64,000 bases of DNA from CAIWXH01 sp964555675 (GTDB lineage: Bacteria > Chloroflexota > Chloroflexia > Chloroflexales > Chloroflexaceae). A model generated the notes under the pieces. That model was not told where the DNA came from, made no database searches, and was given only the letters and a program-made list of their open reading frames with translations. Each line of letters opens with the position of its first letter. Within the stretch, counting starts at the first letter, position 1. This document shows positions 8,143-16,908 of the stretch, piece after piece. The position numbers were made by a program, and so were the translations under genes. The DNA is taken from the NCBI GenBank assembly GCA_964555675.1, contig CAZKTU010000005.1, positions 5,946-69,945 on the forward strand, written 5' to 3'.

Positions 8143-9999
8143 ATGACGCAAGAGCTACAGGTTACGACATCGGGCCCCGCGCCCGCCACCCCTGATCAAA
8201 CGGCGGTGCCGCGCGCGAGCGCCGCGCCGGAGTTTCACCCTCGCCAGCGCTTCCTGCGCGTCTCCTCGTTCTTTCTGGGCGTGGTGATCCACGTCTATAT
8301 CTGGGATATCTTCCTCGCCCGCTTCACCCTGACCCGCTGGTACGCCCGGCGCTCGACGACGGCGCGCTGGGTGCGCATGGCCCGCCGCTTCAGGGCCCTC
8401 GCCCTCGAGCTGGGCGGCATGCAGATCAAGCTGGGCCAGTTCCTCTCCTCGCGGGCCGACATCGTCCCCGATGCCGTGCGCCACGAGCTGGCCGGCCTGC
8501 AGGACGAGGTGCCCCCCGCCCCCGCCGGGCATGTGCTCGAGGTGATTATCGAGGAGCTTGGCGCCCCGCCCAGCGAGATCTTCCTGCGCTTCGAGCAGGA
8601 GGCTGTGGCCGCGGCCTCGCTCGGCCAGGTCCACTTCGCGACGCTCCGCGACGGGCGCGAGGTCGCCGTCAAGGTGCAGCGCCCTTATATCGAGCAGATC
8701 ATCGAGGTCGACCTGAGCGCTGTGGCCTGGGTCGCCCGTCTGATCAAGAATTATCCCCCGATCAAGCGGCGCGCCGACCTCGAGTCGTTGCTCGACGAGT
8801 TCGCCCGCGTGCTGGTCCAAGAGCTGGACTATGTCCAGGAGGCGCGCAACGCCGCAACCTTCCGCAAGAATTTCGCCGGCGTGCAGGGCATCCACATTCC
8901 CGAGCCCGTGAACGAGCATACCAGCAGGCGCGTGCTGGTGATGGAGCGCATCAGCGGGGTCAAGATCAACGACCTGAAGACCCTCGAGGCCTTGGGGGTG
9001 AGCCGGGTCGAGCTGGCGGCGCGCCTGAACAACTGCTACCTGAAGCAGTTCTTCGTCGACGGCTTCTTCCACGCCGACCCGCACCCCGGCAACCTCTTCG
9101 TGCGCCTCGACCCCGAGCTGCCGGTGGTGGCCCAGCCCCCGTCGCCGAACGGCCAGCACCCGCCCGCCGCCCCGGGCGGCATCGGGGTGATGTCCGACGG
9201 CCACCTGCTCGGCGACGCCGAGGCCCACGCCGTGGCCCCGGGGCGGCCGTTCACCCTGATCTTCGTCGACTTCGGCATGGTCGGGGCGCTGCCCCCGCAG
9301 ACCATGGATGTGGTCCGCGGCGGGGTGGTGGGCCTGGCCACCAATGACGCCGAGCGCATCGTCGACTCGCTCGACAAGCTGAACATGATCCTGCCGGGGG
9401 CCGACCGTCGCCCGATCGTGCAGGCGGTGCAGATCATGCTGCGCCACTCGTTCAACCGCACCATGCGCGAGATGACCAACATGGACGTCGAGGCGATCTT
9501 CGACGAGACCAGGGATATCATCTACGATCTGCCCTTCCAGATCCCCCAAGACCTGCTCTACTTCGGGCGGGCCATGAGCATGGTCGCCGGCCTCGCCACC
9601 GAGATCTGCCCCGACATCAACCTGTTCCAGGAGCTGCGGCCCTTCGCGCGTATGCTGCTCGACGAAGAGCGCCGCAGCGGCAACTGGCCCGAGCAGATCC
9701 AGAAAGAGCTGCGCGACCTCGGCCAGATCCTGCTGACGCTGCCCAAACAGATGGACGCCTACTACAAGGCGGCCAATCGCGGCGAGCTCTCGACCCGCTC
9801 GGACCTGAGCCGCCTCGAGCGGGGCATGCGCCGGGTCGAGCGCTCGACCGAGCGCCTGGCCGGCGGCATGATGGCCACGGGCCTCTTCCTCGGCGGCGTG
9901 CAGCTGCGCACCCGCGGCCTCGAGAAGGAGGCGGGCCGGGCCTGGTGGGCCGCCGTCGCCGCGGCGATCTGGGCGGTCTGGCCGCGCGGCGAGAAGTAA
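8143..9999 (+). CDS. ABC1/UbiB (AarF) family atypical kinase
   Basis: About 618 aa. The family contains ADCK/UbiB ATP-binding proteins that support quinone and isoprenoid lipid metabolism at the membrane. Visible are the KxGQ motif (IKLGQFLSSRADI), AAASLGQVHFATL, the VAVKVQRP lysine, HADPHPGN and DFGMVG. About 50 residues rich in Pro, Gly and Ala are inserted between HADPHPGNLFV and the DFG segment, longer than usual. The C-terminus has a hydrophobic/GG-containing segment (LAGGMMATGLFLGGVQL), as in other family members. Start ATG 8143; a GTG at 8137 is also in frame. A TPR gene follows 49 bases downstream. Confidence 0.9.
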   Translation: MTQELQVTTSGPAPATPDQTAVPRASAAPEFHPRQRFLRVSSFFLGVVIHVYIWDIFLARFTLTRWYARRSTTARWVRMARRFRALALELGGMQIKLGQFLSSRADIVPDAVRHELAGLQDEVPPAPAGHVLEVIIEELGAPPSEIFLRFEQEAVAAASLGQVHFATLRDGREVAVKVQRPYIEQIIEVDLSAVAWVARLIKNYPPIKRRADLESLLDEFARVLVQELDYVQEARNAATFRKNFAGVQGIHIPEPVNEHTSRRVLVMERISGVKINDLKTLEALGVSRVELAARLNNCYLKQFFVDGFFHADPHPGNLFVRLDPELPVVAQPPSPNGQHPPAAPGGIGVMSDGHLLGDAEAHAVAPGRPFTLIFVDFGMVGALPPQTMDVVRGGVVGLATNDAERIVDSLDKLNMILPGADRRPIVQAVQIMLRHSFNRTMREMTNMDVEAIFDETRDIIYDLPFQIPQDLLYFGRAMSMVAGLATEICPDINLFQELRPFARMLLDEERRSGNWPEQIQKELRDLGQILLTLPKQMDAYYKAANRGELSTRSDLSRLERGMRRVERSTERLAGGMMATGLFLGGVQLRTRGLEKEAGRAWWAAVAAAIWAVWPRGEK

Positions 10000-10048
10000 G
10001 CCCTGCAGCGTTGCTGGCCCCCGCTGGCCGGTGCGAAGCGACCCGCCC

Positions 10049-11572
10049 ATGGCCCTCGATCCGGAACAACCGCCGCTCGCGCCGCCGCCAGGTAAGCCCC
10101 CAGGCCGGCTGCGGCGGCACGCCCTGGGCGCCCTGCGGCTGCTGAGCGTCGCCCTGGCCCTGGGGTTTGCCGCCCGGCTGATCTTCCAGCCCGACGGGCG
10201 CGACGACCTGCGCGCGGCCGACAGGCTCTTTGCGGCGGGGCGCTACCACGAAGCCCTGGTCGCCTACGCCCCGCTGGCCCCCGCGCTGCCCGCAGCCCAG
10301 CTGCGCCTGGGGATGGTGCGGGCCCTGCGCGGCGAGCGCACCCTCGCCGAGCGGGCGATCCGCGGCGCGATGCAGCGCGGCCTCGCCCCGGCCGACTACC
10401 ATCTGGCCCTGCTCTACCTGGGGCGGGCCCTGGCCGACGACGGCCGCGCCGAGCTGGCTGGCCGCACCTGGCTGCTGCTGGAGGATTGCCGCACGCCCGC
10501 GGCCTGCGCCTACAGGGCGCCCGGCCGGGCCCTGGCGGCCGCCGAGGCTCTGCACCGCGGCGACTACCTGGCCGCCGAGGCCGGCCTGCGCGCCGCCCTG
10601 GCCGCGCCGATGCCGCCCGGCTGGGCCGAGCGAGCACGCTACAGCCTCGCCCTGCTGCGCGCTGCCGACGACCCTCGGGCCGCGAGCGAGCTTCTGGCCG
10701 CGCCCCCCGGCGAGCCGGCGCCCCCGGATCCGCTGCTCGCGCCGCTGCTGCCGCCCCTCGGCGAGGCCCCGCGCCAGCTGGCCGCGGTGCTCGCGGCGGG
10801 GCCGGCTCAGCGCCCGCAGCTGCTCGGCCAGCTCTATGTCGGGCTCGGCCTCTACGGGCTGGCCGAGGGGCAGTTCGCCCGGGTCGACCCGCGGGGGCCA
10901 GAGGCCCTGAGCGCGGCGGCCTACGCGGCCTACACCCGCTGGCGGGCGGGCGACCCCGAGGGCGGGCTGGCCCGGCTCGAGGCCCTGGTGGCCGAGCACC
11001 CGGCCGAGGCGCGGGCCCGCACGCTGCTGGCCCTGGCCTACCTGAACGCCGACGCGAGTGAACAGGCCCGGGCCCAGATCGACGCGGTAGCCCGCCTGAC
11101 CCCCGACGACCCCGACGTGCAGCTGGCCTGGGCGAACTGGCACGCGGCGCGACGTGAGTATGACCAGGCGAGCCTGGCATACGGGCGGGCCCTGAACGCG
11201 GCCCCGCGCGACGAGCGGGGGGTCTACGCGCTGCTGGCCGCCCGCTTCCATCTGGCCACCACCTACGAGCTGTGCGAAGTCGGCCTGCCCCTGGCCGAGC
11301 TGGCCGCGGGGGCGCGCCCCGCCGACGGCGAGGCCCTGGCAACCGTGGCGGCCAATCGCTACCACTGCGGCCAGTTCGCGGGCGCCGCCGAGGCGGCCGC
11401 CGCGGCGCGTGCAGTGGGCGCCGGGCCTGAAGCGGCCTACTACCTGGGCGCCGCCCTGGCCGCCCTGGGCGAGCGCGACGAGGCCAGGGCGGCCTTGATC
11501 AGCGCGGCCGACCTGGCCCCGGCCTCGGACTGGCGACGCAGGGCCGAGCTGGCCCTCTCGCTGCTGCCATGA
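10049..11572 (+). CDS. Membrane-anchored tetratricopeptide-repeat protein
   Basis: About 507 aa. A proline-rich cytoplasmic leader is followed by one membrane segment (ALRLLSVALALGFAARLIF, about residues 28-46), then an Ala/Leu-rich solenoid of TPR-like helical pairs to the C-terminus (for example ADRLFAAGRYHEALVAYAPL and ASLAYGRALNAAPRDERGVY). It is probably a scaffold outside the membrane. No enzyme motif is seen. Start ATG 10049 is preferred; GTG 10031 is possible, and neither has a clear ribosome binding site. It lies downstream of the UbiB-like kinase, likely in the same transcript. Confidence 0.75.
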   Translation: MALDPEQPPLAPPPGKPPGRLRRHALGALRLLSVALALGFAARLIFQPDGRDDLRAADRLFAAGRYHEALVAYAPLAPALPAAQLRLGMVRALRGERTLAERAIRGAMQRGLAPADYHLALLYLGRALADDGRAELAGRTWLLLEDCRTPAACAYRAPGRALAAAEALHRGDYLAAEAGLRAALAAPMPPGWAERARYSLALLRAADDPRAASELLAAPPGEPAPPDPLLAPLLPPLGEAPRQLAAVLAAGPAQRPQLLGQLYVGLGLYGLAEGQFARVDPRGPEALSAAAYAAYTRWRAGDPEGGLARLEALVAEHPAEARARTLLALAYLNADASEQARAQIDAVARLTPDDPDVQLAWANWHAARREYDQASLAYGRALNAAPRDERGVYALLAARFHLATTYELCEVGLPLAELAAGARPADGEALATVAANRYHCGQFAGAAEAAAAARAVGAGPEAAYYLGAALAALGERDEARAALISAADLAPASDWRRRAELALSLLP

Positions 11573-11575
11573 TCA

Positions 11576-11611
11576 GCAAGAGGGCGGCACCCGTGGGTGT
11601 CGCCCTCTTGC
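11576..11611. terminator. Strong inverted repeat between convergent genes
   Basis: GCAAGAGGGCGGCACCC (11576-11592) pairs with GGGTGTCGCCCTCTTGC (11595-11611). This is a 17-bp stem with one G.U and a 2-nt gap. It starts 3 bases after the TPR gene stop and sits just before the sigma factor gene end. Likely a bidirectional terminator, without a T tract. Confidence 0.65.
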
Positions 11612-11636
11612 GCCGATCTATCGGGGGCCGTGAGGC

Positions 11637-12581
11637 CTAGCCCTCGTCGAAGTAGCCGTGGAGTCTGCGGCCCAGCATGGGGTCGCGCAGCTTGCGCAGG
11701 GCCTCGCTCTCGAGCTGGCGAACCCGCTCGCGGGTGAGGTTGAGGCGCTGGCCGATCTGCTCGAGGGTCAGGGCGGTCTCGCCGACCAGGCCATAGCGCA
11801 GCTGCAGGATGTTGCGCTCGCGGGGTGTCAGGTGCGACATGGCCTCGCTCAGGTCGTCGCGCAGTAGCGCGTGGCTGACCTCTTCGAGGGGCGAGAGCTG
11901 CAGCGGGTCGGCGATAATCTCGGCCAGGGAGCCGGTGCCGTCGTCGGTGTGGGCCTCGTCGAGGGAGGCCGGGACGAGGGCAGCCTGCTCGGCGCGGGTG
12001 ACCTGGTCGGTGGTCAGGCCCAGCTCGGTCGCGACCTCCTCGGGGGTCGGCTCGCGGTCGAGGCTCTGGGTGAGCTGCTGGCGTACACGGGCCAGGCGCG
12101 AGAGCCGCTCGCCCAGGTGGACGGGCAGGCGCACGGTGCGGCCCTGGTCGGCGATGGCCCGCCCGACGCTCTGGCGGATCCAGTAGGTGGCGTAGGTCGA
12201 GAACTTGAGCCCGCGCGAGGGGTCGAACTTATCGACCGCGCGCATCAGGCCCAGGCTCCCCTCCTGGATCAGGTCGAGCAGGCTGAGGCCATGCCCCTGG
12301 TAGCGGCGGGCGATGCTCACCACCAGGCGCAAGTTCGAGTTGATCAGCTGGGCGCGGGCCCGGTCGCCCGCGGAGACGCGCTCTTCGACCCTCCGGCGCT
12401 CGGCCGGGGGGACGGGGTGCTCGTCGGTGGCCAGGTGGCGCCTGGCCTCGCGGCCGTCGTGCATCAGACGGGCCAACTCCTGCTCCTGGTCGAAGGTCAG
12501 GAGGGGCTCGTCGCCAATCTCATTGAGATACAGAATAATCGACTCAGCCGTGCCAGGGCTGGAGTATGCCGGGTTGGTCAT
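11637..12581 (-). CDS. RNA polymerase sigma factor, RpoD/SigA family (group 2-like)
   Basis: 314 aa. Region 1.2 (SIILYLNEIGDEPLLTFDQEQELA), region 2 (LINSNLRLVVSIARRYQGHG, LDLIQEGSLGLMRAVDKFDPSRG, FSTYATYWIRQSVGRAI), region 3 (LREPTPEEVA-like) and region 4 (LTPRERNILQLRYGL, TLEQIGQRLNLTRERVRQLE) are all present. It lacks the long region 1.1 of a primary sigma factor, so it is probably a group 2 alternative sigma factor. The ATG at 12581 is preceded by AGGGGAG. Transcribed away from typA's 3' end. Confidence 0.93.
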   Translation of the reverse strand: MTNPAYSSPGTAESIILYLNEIGDEPLLTFDQEQELARLMHDGREARRHLATDEHPVPPAERRRVEERVSAGDRARAQLINSNLRLVVSIARRYQGHGLSLLDLIQEGSLGLMRAVDKFDPSRGLKFSTYATYWIRQSVGRAIADQGRTVRLPVHLGERLSRLARVRQQLTQSLDREPTPEEVATELGLTTDQVTRAEQAALVPASLDEAHTDDGTGSLAEIIADPLQLSPLEEVSHALLRDDLSEAMSHLTPRERNILQLRYGLVGETALTLEQIGQRLNLTRERVRQLESEALRKLRDPMLGRRLHGYFDEG

Positions 12582-12696
12582 GAATCTCCCCTCGTTTCCT
12601 GCCGCCGCCCGGCGCTGCGAGCCGGGCGCGGACAACAGAAGGCGACAGCGGACCCGTAGCATGGAGTCGGGGGGCCAGTTGTCGGGGCGCGGACAT

Positions 12697-12714
12697 GGGA
12701 GGGGCGGCCCTCCC
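12697..12714. repeat. Palindrome GGGAGGG-gcgg-CCCTCCC
   Basis: A 7-bp stem with a 4-nt loop between typA and the sigma factor gene. It may be another of the intergenic GGGAGGG/CCCTCCC hairpins of this genome. The remainder of the 286-base interval (12582-12868) holds no gene that I can support. Confidence 0.4.
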
Positions 12715-12802
12715 TCTAGGGGACGTCAATAGCAAAGTATGGACCAGGGGGGTAAGACGTGGGTTAGGGAGAGATTAAAGCCGGATTAGAGGAAATTCTA
12801 CA

Positions 12803-12836
12803 GGGCGAAGTATTCTGGGGATGGAATACTTCGCCC
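12803..12836 (-). terminator. Terminator hairpin of typA
   Basis: GGGCGAAGTATTC (12803-12815) and GAATACTTCGCCC (12824-12836) form a perfect 13-bp stem with an 8-nt loop, 32 bases past the typA stop. On the minus strand it is followed by an AATTT stretch. Confidence 0.65.
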
Positions 12837-12868
12837 GGTGAGCCTGGGGTAGTTGTGGGGGGCGGGGC

Positions 12869-14701
12869 TTAGGCGAGGGCCATGTCGCGCTTCTTCTTCT
12901 CGCGGCGGCGGTCGTCCGAGCTGAGCAGCTTCTTGCGCAGGCGCCAGCCCTTGGGGGTGACCTCGACGAGCTCATCGTCGCCGATGTACTCGATCGCGTC
13001 ATCGAGGGAGAGGGTGCGGGCGACCTCGAGGCGGATGCTCTCGGCGCCCTTGTTGTTGCGCATGTTAGTCAGGTGCTTCTCTTTGCAGACATTGACCTCG
13101 AGGTCGACATCGCGGATATGCTGCCCGACCACCTGGCCCTCGTAGACATCCTGGCCGGGGGTGACGAAGAAGGTGCCGCGATCCTGGACGCCGTTGAGGG
13201 CGTAGGTGCTGACGACGCCGCTCTCGGAGGCGATCAGCGAGCCGTTCTCGCGGGTCTCCATCTCGCCGGCGATGGGCTCGTAGCCATAGAAGAGGCTATT
13301 GAGGATGCCGGTGCCGCGGGTGGCGCTGAGGAAGAGCTGGCGGAAGCCGAGCAGGCCGCGGGTGGGCACCAGGTACGAGTAGTGGACGCTGCCGTCGTCG
13401 CGGACGTGCATATCGCGCATCTCGCCCTGGCGGCGGCCGAGCAGCTCGACCACGACGCCCTGGTAGTCGCCGCCGACCTCGACCTCGACCAGCTCCATGG
13501 GCTCGAGGCGGGTGCCGTCGGGGGCCTCGTGGAAGATCACCTCGGGCTTGGAGACCTGGAACTCATAGCCCTCGCGGCGCATATTCTCGATCAGGATGCC
13601 GAGGTGCAGCTCGCCGCGGCCGGCGACGAGGAAGACGTCGGCGCTATCGGTATCGGCGACGCGCAGGGCCACGTCGCGCTCGGTCTCCTGATAGAGGCGC
13701 TCGCGCAGCTTGCGCGAGGTGACGAACTGGCCCTCGCGGCCCGAGAAGGGGCTGGTATTGACGCCGAAGGTCATGCGGACAGTGGGCTCTTCGACCTTGA
13801 TCGTGGGCAGGGCCTCGGGCCGGGCGGCGTCGGCGATCGTGTCGCCGATGCTGGCGTCGCCGATCCCGGCGATGGCGATAATATCGCCGGCCTGAGCGCT
13901 CTCGACCTCCTGGCGGGCGAGGCCGTTGTAGACGAAGAGCTGGTTGATCTTGGCGGGGAACTGGGCGCCCTCGCGGTCGATGCGCACCAGGGGCATGCCC
14001 TTGGCGATCGTGCCGCGCGAGAGCCTGCCGGTCACGATCTTGCCTTTATAGTCGTCGTAGATGCTGGTGGTGACCAGGAACTGGGCCGGGGCGTCCATAT
14101 CCACATCGGGGGCGGGGATACGGTCGACGATCGCCTCGAAGAGGGGCTCGAGCGAATCATGCATCTTGAGGGGCGAGCGACCCGAGTGGCCAACCAGAGC
14201 ATTGGTGAAGATCGTGCCGAACTCGGCCTGCTCGTCGGAGGCGCCGAGGTCGACGAAGAGGTCGAAGGTCTCGTTGACGACCCAGTTGGGGCGGGCCTGG
14301 GGGCGGTCGATCTTGTTGATGACGACGATCGCGCGGTGGCCGGCCTGCAGGGCCTTGCGCAGCACGAACTTGGTCTGGGGCATGGGGCCGTCGACGGCGT
14401 CGACCAGCAGCAGCACCCCGTCGACCATGTTCATGACCCGCTCGACCTCGCCGCCGAAGTCGGCGTGGCCGGGGGTGTCGACGATATTGATCTTCAGGCC
14501 CTTATAGATGACGGCCGTCGTCTTCGAGAGGATGGTGATGCCGCGCTCGCGCTCGAGGGCGTTCGAGTCCATGACCCGGGCCTCGACCGACTGGTTCTCG
14601 CGGAAGATATGGCTCTGCTTGAGCATGCCGTCGACGAGGGTGGTCTTGCCATGGTCGACGTGGGCGATGATGGCGATGTTGCGGATATCGTTACGGAGCA
14701 T
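12869..14701 (-). CDS. typA: Translational GTPase TypA/BipA
   Basis: Ribosome-associated GTPase (610 aa) involved in 50S assembly and stress or cold adaptation. MLRNDIRNIAIIAHVDHGKTTLVDGML contains the G1 motif. Also seen are RERGITILSKTTAV, DTPGHADFGGEVERV (G3), VINKIDRPQARP (G4) and the typical C-terminal EVTPKGWRLRKK. Length and domain order are standard. The start matches the family. It is divergent from the histidine kinase gene at 14906. Confidence 0.98.
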   Translation of the reverse strand: MLRNDIRNIAIIAHVDHGKTTLVDGMLKQSHIFRENQSVEARVMDSNALERERGITILSKTTAVIYKGLKINIVDTPGHADFGGEVERVMNMVDGVLLLVDAVDGPMPQTKFVLRKALQAGHRAIVVINKIDRPQARPNWVVNETFDLFVDLGASDEQAEFGTIFTNALVGHSGRSPLKMHDSLEPLFEAIVDRIPAPDVDMDAPAQFLVTTSIYDDYKGKIVTGRLSRGTIAKGMPLVRIDREGAQFPAKINQLFVYNGLARQEVESAQAGDIIAIAGIGDASIGDTIADAARPEALPTIKVEEPTVRMTFGVNTSPFSGREGQFVTSRKLRERLYQETERDVALRVADTDSADVFLVAGRGELHLGILIENMRREGYEFQVSKPEVIFHEAPDGTRLEPMELVEVEVGGDYQGVVVELLGRRQGEMRDMHVRDDGSVHYSYLVPTRGLLGFRQLFLSATRGTGILNSLFYGYEPIAGEMETRENGSLIASESGVVSTYALNGVQDRGTFFVTPGQDVYEGQVVGQHIRDVDLEVNVCKEKHLTNMRNNKGAESIRLEVARTLSLDDAIEYIGDDELVEVTPKGWRLRKKLLSSDDRRREKKKRDMALA

Positions 14702-14791
14702 AGTTCCTTGCGCTTTGCGGGCGCACGTAAGCTGGACACACGTTGCGCCCAGGCGGCATCAATGCGCGCCTGAGCGCTGTATCTATCGGTA

Positions 14792-14797
14792 ATTGTA
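14792..14797 (-). promoter_or_regulatory. Candidate -10 (TACAAT) for typA
   Basis: Reading the minus strand, TACAAT lies about 90 bases upstream of typA. No good -35 was found. Weak prediction. Confidence 0.25.
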
Positions 14798-14905
14798 CCA
14801 TAGTCTCGGATGTGCGGTGGAGTGGCTGTTTATTCGCCGTCCTGTGCCATATAATTGGTGCTTGTTCGCAGCGGGGCAGGCATACGTATATGCTACACTG
14901 AAGCA

Positions 14906-16903
14906 ATGAATCGCTCAGCGCCAAAGCGAAGGATCTCCGCCGCGCAAGCGTCGTATCCGCTCGCGGTGCAGAGTGTGGCCATCCTCGCCCAGCTCGCCAC
15001 CCTGGTGAGCGGTCTGGGCGTCGGCGCCGCCGGCCAGGGCCCGTGGTTGCTGTTCGGGCTGGTCGGGCTCAACCTGCTGGCCCTGTTTGTGGTGCCGGCG
15101 CGACGCCTGCCGCGCTGGGCGCAGTTGATCTTCCTGGGGGCCCAGTGCGCGAGTGCGGTGGTGGCCCAGAGCCTGGCCCCATCGACGCTGATCGGCTACG
15201 TCTACCTCTCGATCGTCATCCAGGCGATTGTGCTGCTGCCCCTCTGGCTGTGGATCCCCTTTGCGGTAGGGATCTACGCGGTCTGGAGCGGGCTGCTGGC
15301 GATCGCCACGGCCAACTTCTTCGCCTGGCTGCAGGGGAACCTGGCCCTGGCCTTCCCCGCCACTTGCGCGATCATCGCCGCGATCGTCTATGCGCGCCAG
15401 CAGCGACGCGGCGAGCAGGCCCAGCAGATGCTGGCCCAGGTGCAGCAGCACTACGACTCGCTGGCCACGGGCCTGCGCGACCTGCAGCAGCATGTGATGC
15501 TCGAGGAGCGCCGGCGCCTGGCCCAGACGATTGTGGGCGAGGTGCAGGCCGCCCTGAGCCGCACCGAGCAGAGCGTCAACGCGGCCCTGAGCCAGGCCCA
15601 GACCAACCTGAGCCGCCTTCAGAGCACGGTGGCCCAGACGCGCGCCTCGGCGGCCCAGACCGTCGAGCGGCTCCGCGGGGCCGTGGCCACCCTGCGTCGC
15701 GATGCCGTGGAGCCTGCCCCGCTGCCGCCGCTGGCCGCGGTGGGCGCAAGCGACGACGCGGTGCTCTCGGGGCGCTCGAACCTGGTGCTGACCTGGGTCT
15801 TGCCCTCGGTCTTTGTGACCCTGGCTCTGGGCCTGACTCTGGTCCAGGGCCAGTTCGCGGTCGAGACGCTGGTCGCCCTGGTGGCCTGCTCGACTCTGCT
15901 GCTGCTAGCCTATGTGGGCACCCAGGCGACGCGCAACCCGGTGCTGATCCAGGCCGGCCTGCTGGGGCAGGCGGTGGTGGTCATGCTGATGACGGTGGTC
16001 ACCCACACCCTGCCGCTGCTGCTGGGGCTGTTGCTCATCCTCTGGCAGCTCTCGCTGCGCCTGCCGCTGCGCCAGATCATCTTCTATCTGGCCGGGCTGC
16101 CCGCGGTGGCGGCCCTGCTGGTCATCCGCCTCAGCCCGGTCGCCCTGAGCTTCGACGCCCTGCTGGTGGGCGCCGTGGCCACCATGGCCGTGGGCGGCCC
16201 CCTGCTGCTGGCCCGCCGGCAGCTCGACCGGCGCAAGCAGGCCGAGCTACAGCTCTCGCTGCTGAGCGCCGAGATCGAGCTGCAGACCGCCGAGGTGCGG
16301 GCCCTGGCCGTCGCCGCCGAGCGCTCGCGCCTGGCCCGCGAGGTCCACGACGACCTTGGCTCGCGCCTGATGTTGATCAACCTGCAGCTCCAGCTGGCCG
16401 AAGAGCTGGCCGAGGAGGACGCAGACGCGGCCCTGGCCGAGCTCCAGGGCAGCCGCGAGCAGTTGCACGCGGCCTGGCAGGGCGTGCTGGCCGTGGTCGA
16501 CGCCGAGCTGCCCCTGGGCTGCGACGAGCTGCCGGCGGCCCTGGCCGAGCTGGCCGCCCAGGCCGGCGGGGCGCGGGTGACGATCGACGGCGAGCTGGAC
16601 GAGCTGCCGCCGCCCGTGGCCGCGACGGTCTACAGGAGCGTCCAGGAGGGCTTGACGAACGCGCGCAAGCACGCCCGGCCCGGGCGGATCGAGGTGCGCG
16701 TGGCGAGCGCCGGCGGCTATGTGACGGTGACGGTGACCAACGACGGCGATCCGGCGGACGAGGGCGGCGACGCGGGCCGCGGCGGCTTCGGTCTGGTGGG
16801 CCTGCGCGAGCGGGCCGAGGCCCTGGGCGGCGGCATCGAGGCCGGGCCGACCGCCGACGGCGGCTGGCGCCTGCGCGTGCTCTTGCCCGCCGAGATCATG
16901 TAG
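14906..16903 (+). CDS. Multi-pass HisKA_3 sensor histidine kinase with internally duplicated sensor/DHp module (DesK-like)
   Basis: 665 aa. The first half has about five membrane helices (residues ~18-155) and then a long coil starting EERRRLAQTIVGEVQ, which resembles a HisKA_3 box but has Val210 where the His belongs. A second block of about five helices (~290-430) follows. Next comes a genuine HisKA_3 box, ERSRLAREVHDDLGSRL with His481, and an HATPase (YRSVQEGLTNARKHA; GFGLVGLRERAEALGGG). The NarL-type regulator starts 5 bases after the stop, and a fatty acid desaturase follows it. This order matches the Bacillus DesK-DesR-des thermosensing set, so a membrane-fluidity sensor is a good hypothesis. 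Start ATG 14906 precedes the first helix. Confidence 0.85.
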   Translation: MNRSAPKRRISAAQASYPLAVQSVAILAQLATLVSGLGVGAAGQGPWLLFGLVGLNLLALFVVPARRLPRWAQLIFLGAQCASAVVAQSLAPSTLIGYVYLSIVIQAIVLLPLWLWIPFAVGIYAVWSGLLAIATANFFAWLQGNLALAFPATCAIIAAIVYARQQRRGEQAQQMLAQVQQHYDSLATGLRDLQQHVMLEERRRLAQTIVGEVQAALSRTEQSVNAALSQAQTNLSRLQSTVAQTRASAAQTVERLRGAVATLRRDAVEPAPLPPLAAVGASDDAVLSGRSNLVLTWVLPSVFVTLALGLTLVQGQFAVETLVALVACSTLLLLAYVGTQATRNPVLIQAGLLGQAVVVMLMTVVTHTLPLLLGLLLILWQLSLRLPLRQIIFYLAGLPAVAALLVIRLSPVALSFDALLVGAVATMAVGGPLLLARRQLDRRKQAELQLSLLSAEIELQTAEVRALAVAAERSRLAREVHDDLGSRLMLINLQLQLAEELAEEDADAALAELQGSREQLHAAWQGVLAVVDAELPLGCDELPAALAELAAQAGGARVTIDGELDELPPPVAATVYRSVQEGLTNARKHARPGRIEVRVASAGGYVTVTVTNDGDPADEGGDAGRGGFGLVGLRERAEALGGGIEAGPTADGGWRLRVLLPAEIM

Positions 16904-16908
16904 GGCCT

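Noticed and set aside
13073..14773. 566-aa open frame antisense to typA
   Set aside because: Highly biased composition without any family motif, fully antisense to a universal GTPase gene. High GC makes long spurious frames.
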